6,847 nt of DNA from an uncultured Alphaproteobacteria bacterium (GCA_937950105.1 CALFEM010000090.1:1-6847); one strand, 5' to 3'; numbered from the stretch's first letter, positions 1 to 6,010 are shown. Translations and numbers: made by a program. The notes: generated by a model from the letters alone, not told the origin.

Positions 1-42
1 AATTACGATCCGCGCTCGATCAGCGACGCCAAGGTGGCGTGA
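1..42 (+). CDS. C-terminal fragment of an unidentified gene entering from the left
   Basis: Reading from base 1, the plus strand encodes NYDPRSISDAKVA followed by TGA at 40-42. Eleven of the 13 codons end in G or C, which matches the strong third-position bias of the certain genes here, and the next gene starts a convergent arrangement, so a real gene end is plausible. Thirteen residues are too few to assign a family, and I do not recognise the protein. If the call is right, the gene converges on the methylmalonyl-CoA mutase gene, with about 96 bp of repeat-rich DNA between them. The alternative is that the frame is open by chance. Confidence 0.4.
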   Translation, partial: NYDPRSISDAKVA

Positions 43-50
43 GACGCGAG

Positions 51-85
51 TGAGTAGCGAGTAGTGAGTAGTGAGTAGTGAGTAG
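51..85. repeat. Tandem heptamer repeat, five copies of TGAGTAG
   Basis: Five consecutive 7-bp units are visible: TGAGTAG (51-57), CGAGTAG (58-64), then three more exact TGAGTAG units (65-85). Only the second unit differs, by one base. The array sits in the short gap between two convergent gene ends, starting 8 bases after the presumed stop at 42. Related pyrimidine-rich heptamers of opposite orientation occur at 107-136, so the array forms one arm of a larger inverted structure. Degenerate heptamer arrays of this style occur in intergenic DNA of Rhizobiales; assigning this one to that group is inference. Confidence 0.85.
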
Positions 86-117
86 CGGTGCGCATCCGCT
101 CTTTATTCACTACTCAC
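71..117. repeat. Inverted repeat / possible bidirectional terminator hairpin
   Basis: GTGAGTAGTGA at 71-81 is perfectly complementary to TCACTACTCAC at 107-117, giving an 11-bp stem. Inside it, GCGG (85-88) can pair with CCGC (96-99). The structure lies between the ends of two convergent genes (stops at 42 and at 139), where a shared terminator would be expected. Neither side carries a T-run, so it is not a canonical intrinsic terminator. It may equally be the folded form of an intergenic palindromic repeat. Confidence 0.5.
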
Positions 118-138
118 GATCTCACCACTCACTCTCTT

Positions 139-2034
139 TCAGCTCGTCAGCTCGTGCTGCAGCTCGGTCAACACGTCGAGCGCATTCTGGCCGGCATAGA
201 GGAAGCCGTCGACCCCGGCGGCGCGCAGCGTCGCTTCCATGTCACCCGGCCGGCCGGCCATCAGCACGTGCGTCGCGCCGGCCTCGATCAAGGCTTTAGC
301 GGTCGCCTCGCCGTGCGATTTCACCATGTCGTCAGAGGAGCAGATGCACGCGGTCGAGGTGTGCGAGCCCTTGAACGCTTCGGCGGCCTCGGCCGGTGAG
401 GCATAGCCGTCACTGACGAGCGCCTCGATGCCGGCGACGGCGAGCTGGTTCCTGATCCATGTGGTGCGCGCGGTGTGGTCGGCGATGGTGCCGAGGCTCG
501 CAAGGAACACGCTCGGCCGCTTGCCCGTGCGCGCGGCGTGCGCATCGGCGGCATCGCGCAGCACCTCGAACGGTTCGGCGAGACGGCGCGGCATCAGCGG
601 TTCGATCAGCGTATCGCCGATCGGGCGAGGAGCGTCCGGCCATGGCGTGATCTTGACGCCGTCGTCACCGAGCAGCGGGAAGGCGCTGGTGCCGGTCAAG
701 GGCTGACGGCCGGTGGCGATGGCGCTCTGGCGCTCGTCGGCGGTCTGCATGATCTCGCGCGCGAGCCGGCCCGACATCAGCTCGGCGATCAGGCCGCCGT
801 CCTCTTCCATTTCGCGGAACAGGCCCCACGCCTTGTGCGCCACCTCGTCCGTCAGCCGCTCGACGTACCAGGAGCCACCGGCCGGATCGACGACACGGCC
901 GAGCGAGGATTCCTCCTGGGCGACGAGTTGGGTGTTGCGGGCGATGCGCAGTGCGAAGGAGTCGGGCGTGCCGAGCGGCCACGTGAACGGCAGCACGGTG
1001 ATGGCGTCTGCGCCGCCGAAAGCCGCGCCCGTCGTCGCCGCGGTGGTGCGCAGCATGTTGGTCCACGGATCGCGCTTCGTCATCATGCGCGCCGAGGTGG
1101 TGACGGCGAGGCGCACGTTGCGCGCGGCGTCCGGCGCTCCGGAAACCTCTGCGATGCGCCCGACGATGCGGCGCGCGGCGCGCAGTTTGGCGACGGTGAG
1201 GAAAAGGTCCGCATCGGCGGCGAGCGCGATGGTGATCTGGCCGAGGGCGGCAGCGACATCGACGCCGGCGGCTTCGAAGGCGCGCAGGTAGGTGACGAGC
1301 GCGCCGGCCATCACTGCGAGTTCCTGGGCTTCCGAGGCGCCGGCCTCGTGCGCGACGCGGGCATCGACCAGGATGGTGCGGGCGCGGGCGAAGCGCGCCT
1401 TGAGGTCCGCGGCGGTCTTCGTGGCGGCTGCGACCGCGTCGGCGAGCGGCAATGCGCAATGGCCGGTGCGAGCGGCGACGCCGAGCGGGTCGATGTCGAA
1501 TCGGACGGCAACCTTGGCGCGGTCCTGTCCGAGTGCGCTCATCGCCTCGGCGAACTGGTCCGCTGCGGTTCCGGCGTTGGCGCCGGCATCGATGACGATC
1601 GGCGCGAAGTCGAGGTACACACCCGACAGCAGGCGGGCGAAATCGACGGCGCTCGAAATGGCGATGCCGGACTGGCCGGGCGCGGCGAGGCGCAGCACGA
1701 CGCCACTGGCGCCGCCTTCCAGTTCGGCGAGGACGGCGGCATTGGCGCTCGCGGCATCGCCCGCGACCACCATCTGCTCGATGCTCCAGCCCAAGCCCGC
1801 GACCTCGGACGAGAAGCAGCGTGCGAACGGTGCGGTCCCCGGAGCGGCGGTCTGCGTGCCGGCCAATTGATCCGCACGCGTGTACAGCGGTTCGATACGA
1901 ATGCCGTCGGCCGTTCGCGCGATCATCCGCTTCTCGAAGCTGCCGCCCTTCAGGGCTTTCTCGACCAGCTTCAGCCACTCGTCGCGGGTGGCTTGCGGGA
2001 ATTCGGCGGCCAGAGCCATCACGGTGTCGGTCAT
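139..2034 (-). CDS. mutA: Methylmalonyl-CoA mutase small (beta) subunit, MutA family
   Basis: The 631-residue protein has the usual length and two-part layout of MutA. It is the non-catalytic partner of MutB in the adenosylcobalamin-dependent heterodimer that interconverts (R)-methylmalonyl-CoA and succinyl-CoA in cytosolic propionate metabolism. The N-terminal part (about 15-480) is the mutase barrel, with the family signature at about 348-403 (PFTWPLGTPDSFALRIARNT, then EESSLGRVVDPAGGSWYVE). A C-terminal cobalamin-binding-like domain spans about 505-631. There the DxHxxG motif that supplies the cobalt-ligating histidine in MutB is degraded: the loop near 514-522 reads LGTIADHTA, with His one position out of register. 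That fits a small subunit that does not bind B12. ATG at 2034 is preceded by only a weak GGGAAA ribosome site; M6 is an alternative start. No mutB is present in the window, and the gene appears monocistronic. Confidence 0.93.
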   Translation of the reverse strand: MTDTVMALAAEFPQATRDEWLKLVEKALKGGSFEKRMIARTADGIRIEPLYTRADQLAGTQTAAPGTAPFARCFSSEVAGLGWSIEQMVVAGDAASANAAVLAELEGGASGVVLRLAAPGQSGIAISSAVDFARLLSGVYLDFAPIVIDAGANAGTAADQFAEAMSALGQDRAKVAVRFDIDPLGVAARTGHCALPLADAVAAATKTAADLKARFARARTILVDARVAHEAGASEAQELAVMAGALVTYLRAFEAAGVDVAAALGQITIALAADADLFLTVAKLRAARRIVGRIAEVSGAPDAARNVRLAVTTSARMMTKRDPWTNMLRTTAATTGAAFGGADAITVLPFTWPLGTPDSFALRIARNTQLVAQEESSLGRVVDPAGGSWYVERLTDEVAHKAWGLFREMEEDGGLIAELMSGRLAREIMQTADERQSAIATGRQPLTGTSAFPLLGDDGVKITPWPDAPRPIGDTLIEPLMPRRLAEPFEVLRDAADAHAARTGKRPSVFLASLGTIADHTARTTWIRNQLAVAGIEALVSDGYASPAEAAEAFKGSHTSTACICSSDDMVKSHGEATAKALIEAGATHVLMAGRPGDMEATLRAAGVDGFLYAGQNALDVLTELQHELTS

Positions 2035-2095
2035 CGGGTTGTTTCCCGTTGCTCAGAAAGTGTTTTCTGCGCGCGCCAGGGGCGGCGAGGCGAGG

Positions 2096-2110
2096 ATTTT
2101 TTTATAGGTT
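2096..2110 (-). promoter_or_regulatory. Possible -10 region of the mutA promoter
   Basis: On the minus strand this reads CCTATAAAAAAAT, containing TATAAA. It is the only strongly AT-rich stretch in the divergent spacer and lies roughly 65-75 bases upstream of the mutA ATG. I cannot find a good -35 hexamer at the usual 16-18 base spacing; the best TTGC-like sequence is only about 13 bases away. The call therefore rests on composition and position alone. Confidence 0.25.
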
Positions 2111-2157
2111 CTTTCGCAGGCGCAATACAGCCCGATCGCGCCCCTTCGACCAACGGA

Positions 2158-2190
2158 CGACGCCCAGGTTTCGGGCGTCGGCCTGGGGCG
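2158..2190. repeat. Overlapping hairpins in the divergent spacer
   Basis: CGACGCCC (2158-2165) pairs perfectly with GGGCGTCG (2173-2180) around a 7-base loop. CCCAGG (2163-2168), which shares part of the first arm, can instead pair with CCTGGG (2182-2187). The two structures exclude each other. No T-run follows on the plus strand, so neither is a simple intrinsic terminator. In a GC-rich region such pairings can arise by chance. Confidence 0.4.
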
Positions 2191-2244
2191 GGCGCAGGCG
2201 TGCCACACCGGGCCGGGCGGGCTTGCGTGGCGGATGCAACCGGG

Positions 2245-2271
2245 TTTGCAAATGACGGGGCGTCATGCCAA
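2245..2271. promoter_or_regulatory. Inverted repeat, candidate operator upstream of the ATPase gene
   Basis: ATGACG (2252-2257) and CGTCAT (2261-2266) form a perfect 6-bp inverted repeat with a GGG spacer. The symmetry extends imperfectly outward, to TTTGC on the left (2245-2249) and GCCAA on the right (2267-2271). The dyad is centred about 98 bases upstream of the ATPase start codon and 225 bases upstream of mutA. Its size and spacing suit a dimeric regulator, but no regulator gene is in the window. Confidence 0.35.
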
Positions 2272-2344
2272 GAGCGGATCCAGGGTGACGCGTCCCGAGT
2301 CGGTGCAACAGAAGCGACCGGATCACGCGACGCCGGGCGGAAAC

Positions 2345-2349
2345 GAGGA
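2345..2349 (+). promoter_or_regulatory. Ribosome binding site deciding the ATPase start
   Basis: GAGGA sits 7 bases before ATG 2357. It is the reason for preferring this start to the upstream in-frame ATG at 2234, which has no comparable site. Confidence 0.65.
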
Positions 2350-2356
2350 TGCCAGC

Positions 2357-3862
2357 ATGACCACCTCCGAGAGCGGTCCGAAGCTCGTCGACGGCAAGAT
2401 CTACCTCGGCACGAGCACCAAGCCGGAATACCTCGATCTCAGGTTCGCCAACCGGCACGGCCTCATCACCGGCGCCACCGGTACGGGCAAGACTGTGTCG
2501 CTGCAGGTGCTGGCGGAGGGCTTCTCCGCGGCCGGCGTGCCGGTGTTCGCCGCCGACATCAAGGGTGACCTCTCGGGCATCGCCGCAGTCGGCGAGCCGA
2601 AGGACTTCATCCTGAAGCGCAACGAGCAGATCGGTCTCGAAACCTACGAGAACCGCGCCTTCCCGACCATCCTGTGGGACGTGTTCGGCGAGAGCGGCCA
2701 CCCGGTGCGCGCGACCGTGCTCGACATGGGGCCGCTGCTGCTGTCGCGGCTGCTCGAGCTCAACGAGGTGCAGGAGGGCGTGCTCAACATCGCCTTCCGC
2801 GTCGCGGCGGATGAGAAGCTGCCGATCGTCGATCTCAAGGATCTGCGCGCCCTCATCAACAACGTCGGCGAGCGCTCGAAGGAGCTGACGACCACCTACG
2901 GCAACGTCGCCGCCACGTCGGTCGGCTCGATCCAGCGGCGTCTTCTGGTGCTCGAGGAGCAGGGCGCGGAGAAGTTCTTCGGCGAGCCGGCGCTCGACAT
3001 TACCGACTTCATGCGCATCGCGCCCGATGGCCGCGGCGTCGTCAACCTGATGACCGCCGACAAGCTGATGCAGAAGCCGCGCCTCTATTCGACGTTCCTG
3101 CTGTGGCTGCTGACCAAGCTGTGGCAGACGCTGCCCGAGGTCGGCGACCAGCCGAAGCCCAAGCTGGTGTTCTTCTTCGACGAGGCGCACCTGCTCTTCA
3201 ACGAGGCGCCGAAGGCGCTGATGGAGCGCATCGAGCAGGTCGCACGCCTGATCCGCTCCAAGGGTGTCGGCGTCTACTTCATCACGCAGAATCCGATCGA
3301 TGTGCCGGACACGGTGTCGTCGCAGCTCGGCAATCGCGTCCAGCACGCGCTGCGCGCCTTCACCGCCAAGGAGCAGAAGGCGATCAAGGCGGCAGCTGAG
3401 ACCTTCCGTGCCAATCCGAAGCTCGACACCGAGGCGGTGATCCGCGAGTTGAAGACCGGCGAAGCGCTGGTGTCGACGCTCGAGAACAAGGGCGAGCCGT
3501 CGATGGTGCAGCGGACGTTGATCCGCCCGCCCGAGGGGCGCATCGGGCCGCTCAGCGAGGACGAACGTCTCGGCCTCATCGAATACAGCCCGGTCTATGG
3601 CAAGTACGACGAGGCGGTCGATCGCGAAACCGCGCACGAGATGCTGGCGCGGCGCACGGAGACGGCGGCGGCCGAGGCCGGTGCTGCGGGCGGTGGCGGC
3701 GGCTGGAGTGACATCATCTTCGGCGGCGTCAATCCGGCGACCGGGCGCAAGAACCAGGGCCTCGGCACCATGGTCGCCAAGGAGCTGCAGCGGTCGGCGT
3801 CACGCACCATCGGTCGCGTCATTCGCGATGCGATCCTCAAGGGCATCGGCATGAAGCGCTGA
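2357..3862 (+). CDS. yjgR: HerA-like ATPase, DUF853 / YjgR family
   Basis: This 501-residue cytosolic P-loop ATPase matches the DUF853 (YjgR) branch of the HerA/FtsK superfamily. Its cellular role is not established; relatives are DNA-translocating motors. Walker A is GATGTGKT at 39-46, and Walker B is KLVFFFDEAHLLF at 269-281, with D275 and E276 as likely Mg-binding and catalytic residues. A polar sensor-like FITQNP follows at 308-313, and QLGNRVQHALRAF at 323-335 holds the candidate arginine finger (R327). A glycine-rich linker (about 442-449) leads to a basic C-terminal tail typical of the family. I chose ATG 2357 because GAGGA at 2345-2349 lies 7 bases upstream and the conserved protein starts here. 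An in-frame ATG at 2234 would add 41 low-complexity residues. No nurA partner is adjacent. A cytochrome c gene follows after 55 bp, possibly co-transcribed. Confidence 0.92.
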   Translation: MTTSESGPKLVDGKIYLGTSTKPEYLDLRFANRHGLITGATGTGKTVSLQVLAEGFSAAGVPVFAADIKGDLSGIAAVGEPKDFILKRNEQIGLETYENRAFPTILWDVFGESGHPVRATVLDMGPLLLSRLLELNEVQEGVLNIAFRVAADEKLPIVDLKDLRALINNVGERSKELTTTYGNVAATSVGSIQRRLLVLEEQGAEKFFGEPALDITDFMRIAPDGRGVVNLMTADKLMQKPRLYSTFLLWLLTKLWQTLPEVGDQPKPKLVFFFDEAHLLFNEAPKALMERIEQVARLIRSKGVGVYFITQNPIDVPDTVSSQLGNRVQHALRAFTAKEQKAIKAAAETFRANPKLDTEAVIRELKTGEALVSTLENKGEPSMVQRTLIRPPEGRIGPLSEDERLGLIEYSPVYGKYDEAVDRETAHEMLARRTETAAAEAGAAGGGGGWSDIIFGGVNPATGRKNQGLGTMVAKELQRSASRTIGRVIRDAILKGIGMKR

Positions 3863-3874
3863 GGCTCGGCGCTC

Positions 3875-3885
3875 GGGGGGGGGGG
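3875..3885 (+). repeat. G11 homopolymer tract upstream of the cytochrome c gene
   Basis: Eleven consecutive G lie 13-23 bases after the ATPase stop codon and end 32 bases before the cytochrome c start. A tract of this length is prone to slipped-strand change and to sequencing miscounts. It is non-coding in the annotated frames, so variation in its length would alter spacing in the leader rather than a reading frame. Confidence 0.9.
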
Positions 3886-3902
3886 CTGGGCGTGGACATG
3901 AC

Positions 3903-3909
3903 GGGAGGG
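3903..3909 (+). promoter_or_regulatory. Ribosome binding site of the cytochrome c gene
   Basis: GGGAGGG ends 8 bases before ATG 3918. A second GGAG at 3914-3917 directly abuts the start codon and is too close to be the main site. Confidence 0.65.
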
Positions 3910-3917
3910 AACCGGAG

Positions 3918-4430
3918 ATGATCCTGTTGCGGGTGAAGGGAGCGGGCTCGCTCGCGGCGTTTGCCGTCGTGCTGGCAGCTTCAGCCGTGGCTCAGGACGG
4001 CCCGTCGGCCGCCCCCGCCGCTCCGCCAGCGGTGACGGCTCCGGCGCAGGCTCCGCCAGCAACCTCCGCACCGGACGCTTCCGGCGCCAACGGGTCGCCG
4101 TCGTCGCTGCATGAAGAACTGGACGAGGAACAGTCGCGATTGGCCGAGGTCGGTCGCGCCATCGCCAGGGAGAACTGCGCGCGCTGCCACGCCATCGGCA
4201 TGGACGACACCAGTGCGCACGAGAAGGCGCCGCCGTTCCGCGACGTGGTCGAGCGTTACCCGAGCGAGGATCTCGCCGAGGCACTGGCCGAGGGCATCGT
4301 GTCGGGGCACCCGGACATGCCGGTGTTCATCTTCCAGCCGCCGCAGATCGAGGGTTTCATCGCCTATCTGGACAGCCTGTATCTCGAGGGGCTGCCGCCG
4401 CCGCCGGAGACCACCGGCCCGGACAAGTGA
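3918..4430 (+). CDS. Exported monohaem class I cytochrome c
   Basis: The 170-residue protein begins with a Sec signal peptide: basic residues R5 and K7, a hydrophobic stretch at about 10-22, and a likely signal peptidase cleavage after AVA at 23-25. It should act in the periplasm. Residues 27-63 form a Pro/Ala/Ser-rich, probably disordered linker. The haem domain covers about 70-157. CARCH at 87-91 supplies the two haem-linking cysteines and the proximal His91, and M134 in the HPDMPVF motif is the likely distal ligand. This is a small electron carrier; its redox partners cannot be inferred from the neighbours. The start is supported by GGGAGGG 8 bases upstream and by the signal peptide. It lies 55 bp after the ATPase gene with no terminator between, so read-through transcription is plausible. 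Confidence 0.9.
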   Translation: MILLRVKGAGSLAAFAVVLAASAVAQDGPSAAPAAPPAVTAPAQAPPATSAPDASGANGSPSSLHEELDEEQSRLAEVGRAIARENCARCHAIGMDDTSAHEKAPPFRDVVERYPSEDLAEALAEGIVSGHPDMPVFIFQPPQIEGFIAYLDSLYLEGLPPPPETTGPDK

Positions 4431-4438
4431 TGGCAAAC

Positions 4439-4454
4439 CGAGCGATGTCGCTCG
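4439..4454 (+). repeat. Short hairpin just after the cytochrome c stop
   Basis: CGAGCGA (4439-4445) pairs with TCGCTCG (4448-4454), a compact perfect dyad starting 8 bases after the stop codon. It may help end or stabilise the cytochrome mRNA. No T-run follows, so it is not a canonical intrinsic terminator. Confidence 0.4.
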
Positions 4455-4515
4455 CCCGGGCGTCGGGGCGGTGTTGTCGGCGCCAGAGCGCAGGCACGCC
4501 AGAACGCTGACGTAG

Positions 4516-4598
4516 TCCCGGTGCTTGTCACCGGGAGTCATGTATCCGCGAACTTTGCCGGCTGTTGCGAGCCGGATCCCGGCAATGAATGCCGGGAT
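4516..4598. repeat. Cluster of three perfect hairpins between convergent genes
   Basis: Three consecutive stems are visible. TCCCGGTG (4516-4523) pairs with CACCGGGA (4529-4536) as 8 bp. CCGGCT (4558-4563) pairs with AGCCGG (4570-4575) as 6 bp. ATCCCGGCA (4576-4584) pairs with TGCCGGGAT (4590-4598) as 9 bp. The first and third stems share the TCCCGG/CCGGGA core, which suggests a repeat-derived element. The cluster lies between the cytochrome c stop (4430) and the convergent patatin gene end (4616), so it could end transcription from both sides. No flanking T-run is present. Identity as a dispersed genomic repeat is inference. Confidence 0.6.
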
Positions 4599-4615
4599 GA
4601 TACGGCGCGTGAAGC

Positions 4616-5824
4616 TCAGAGCGGCGGGCGTTTCGCCCACGGCACGCCATCACGCCCCATGCGGCGGCCTTCCTCGAACAGCGCGCTCTGATACACGGGA
4701 TCGAAGAACTGCTTCGATTTGACGTCGAACGAGGGCGGCACGGCGACGAAGTTGAATTCAGCGCCACCGTCCTCGGCCATGCGGTGAATGCGATAGAGTT
4801 CGCCGAGGTTCTGGTTCTTGATGAGGGTCGCGATCGAGCGCGAGACGATGCTCAGCGTCTTCGGCTGCACGACCTCCTGCTCTGGCGCGATCTTGCCGTT
4901 CTTGATGATGTAGAGGCGGCGGATCGGCGGCGCATCGTAGAGGGCGTCATAGGCGCGGAACGGCACGTTCACCGGCTGCACGAACACCTCGCGCGTAGTG
5001 CCACCATCGACATGCAACTCGTCATAAGCCTTTCCGCCCGCGGCGACAGGGATCTCGATCGGCGGGAACGCGCCGGGGATCGCCGCCGACGCCATGATGA
5101 CCTTGCGGAACAGCTCGAGCGAGCCCGGCCGCTTGCTGGCGGCAATCTCTCCGAGATTCCACACCACAGGGCGCTGGGCGTCGAGGTTGGTCGTCAGCAC
5201 GAACAGCATGCGGCCCTTGCGATACTCCGCCGCGATTTCGCGCAGCAGCCGCTTGTCGGCATAACGCGCGATCAGGTCCTCGAGCGGCGCGTTGTCGGCG
5301 AGCGAGGCGCCGCCGAGAATGCCGGGCAGGATCTGCGCGGTCGCGATCTGCGACGTCTGGTACTTGGTCCAGATCTCGCGCAGGGCACCGTCGTAGCGGG
5401 GCCCGAGATACGCGAACGGCGCAATGATGGCGCCGGCGCTGACGCCGGTCACGACCTCGAATTCGGGGCGGTCGCCGCGCTCGCTCCATCCCGTCAGGAC
5501 GCCGGCACCGAAGGCGCCGTCACCGCCGCCGCCGGAGAGCGCCAGGATCTCGACCACCGGCCGGCCGCGAACGCGCGTCGCGCCCTGGGCGATGCGCGGC
5601 ATGTTGGGGAGGCGTTGCCTCAGCTCGGCGATGAAATCCTTGGGGTGCTCATCGCCCCAGAAGCGGATACCCGGCAGGTCGTCGACGATGGCATGGTCGG
5701 CGAGATTGGCGTCCGGGATCCCTTCGCGCACGATCTCGCTGGCGCAGCCGCCGAGGACCAGGGCAAGCATCGCAGCGACGATCCGTGATGAGAGCAATTT
5801 GGCCGCGACGCGCACAAACCCCAC
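4616..5824 (-). CDS. Patatin-like phospholipase family lipoprotein
   Basis: The 402-residue protein has the full patatin active-site set. The glycine-rich oxyanion loop is LSGGGGDGAFGAG at 96-108, the nucleophile motif is GVSAG at 127-131 (Ser129), and the catalytic dyad aspartate is D273 in HVDGG (271-275). ASAAIPGAFPP at 245-255 is also typical of the fold. The family hydrolyses acyl esters of phospholipids or other lipids; the substrate here is unknown. The N-terminus has basic residues, a hydrophobic segment (16-24) and a lipobox LGGC ending at Cys27, so the protein is probably lipidated and anchored in the envelope. The start codon is GTG (5824), with no strong ribosome site, and GTG at 5815 is an alternative. 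Starting at M19 would destroy the signal peptide. The gene converges on the cytochrome c gene and is probably monocistronic. Confidence 0.88.
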   Translation of the reverse strand: MGFVRVAAKLLSSRIVAAMLALVLGGCASEIVREGIPDANLADHAIVDDLPGIRFWGDEHPKDFIAELRQRLPNMPRIAQGATRVRGRPVVEILALSGGGGDGAFGAGVLTGWSERGDRPEFEVVTGVSAGAIIAPFAYLGPRYDGALREIWTKYQTSQIATAQILPGILGGASLADNAPLEDLIARYADKRLLREIAAEYRKGRMLFVLTTNLDAQRPVVWNLGEIAASKRPGSLELFRKVIMASAAIPGAFPPIEIPVAAGGKAYDELHVDGGTTREVFVQPVNVPFRAYDALYDAPPIRRLYIIKNGKIAPEQEVVQPKTLSIVSRSIATLIKNQNLGELYRIHRMAEDGGAEFNFVAVPPSFDVKSKQFFDPVYQSALFEEGRRMGRDGVPWAKRPPL

Positions 5825-6010
5825 CGAACTGGCGTCCCAGGAAAGCGGGAAACGATCCGCCCGTGAGGTTTACCGGCCGGCGCGCGGCACATCAAGCCAT
5901 CCGGCCGACTTTGGCGCCCGATGTGGCCGGAGGGTTGCTCGCTGTGACTGGAAGCGGCCGGATGAGCCTTACCCAAGGGGCCGCCGGATACGATCGCGCG
6001 CAACCGATGG

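Larger units (their letters stand above)
2035..2356. other. Divergent intergenic region between mutA and the HerA-like ATPase gene
   Basis: These 322 bp must hold the promoters of both divergent genes. Visible elements are an AT-rich island at 2096-2106 that includes seven T on the plus strand (2097-2103), two mutually exclusive hairpins at 2158-2190, and a perfect inverted repeat at 2252-2266. The ATPase frame is open upstream to an ATG at 2234, but the extra 41 codons look like leader sequence. I see no convincing small gene and no cobalamin riboswitch box. Confidence 0.6.

Noticed and set aside
51..85. CRISPR array
   Set aside because: The 7-bp units are contiguous, with no spacers and no cas genes, so this is a simple tandem repeat.
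665..1978. A 437-codon frame on the same strand as mutA in another phase
   Set aside because: It is very Arg-rich with no motif, a typical frameshifted translation of a GC-rich gene.
2097..2103. Run of seven T on the plus strand as a terminator tail
   Set aside because: No GC-rich hairpin directly precedes it on the plus strand, and no plus-strand gene ends there. It fits better as part of an AT-rich promoter island.
2234..2356. Longer ATPase start at ATG 2234
   Set aside because: The added 41 residues are polar and unlike the family, and no ribosome site precedes 2234, whereas 2357 has GAGGA at good spacing.
2035..2356. Cobalamin riboswitch upstream of mutA
   Set aside because: I found no B12-box-like sequence and no suitable multi-stem layout in the spacer. 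MutA expression also need not be controlled this way.
475..2568. A 697-codon plus-strand open frame antisense to mutA and running into the ATPase gene
   Set aside because: It is rich in Arg, Gly, Ala and Asp with no recognisable domain, and it lies opposite a clearly conserved gene. High GC content makes stops rare in such frames.
2102..3637. A 511-codon minus-strand open frame opposite the ATPase gene
   Set aside because: Its composition (His, Arg, Asp, Leu rich) mirrors the codon bias of the sense gene, and it has no motif. The sense strand carries intact Walker motifs and a ribosome site.
4784..5788. A 334-codon plus-strand open frame opposite the patatin gene
   Set aside because: It is a shadow of a gene with a complete patatin catalytic set; no domain is visible in it.
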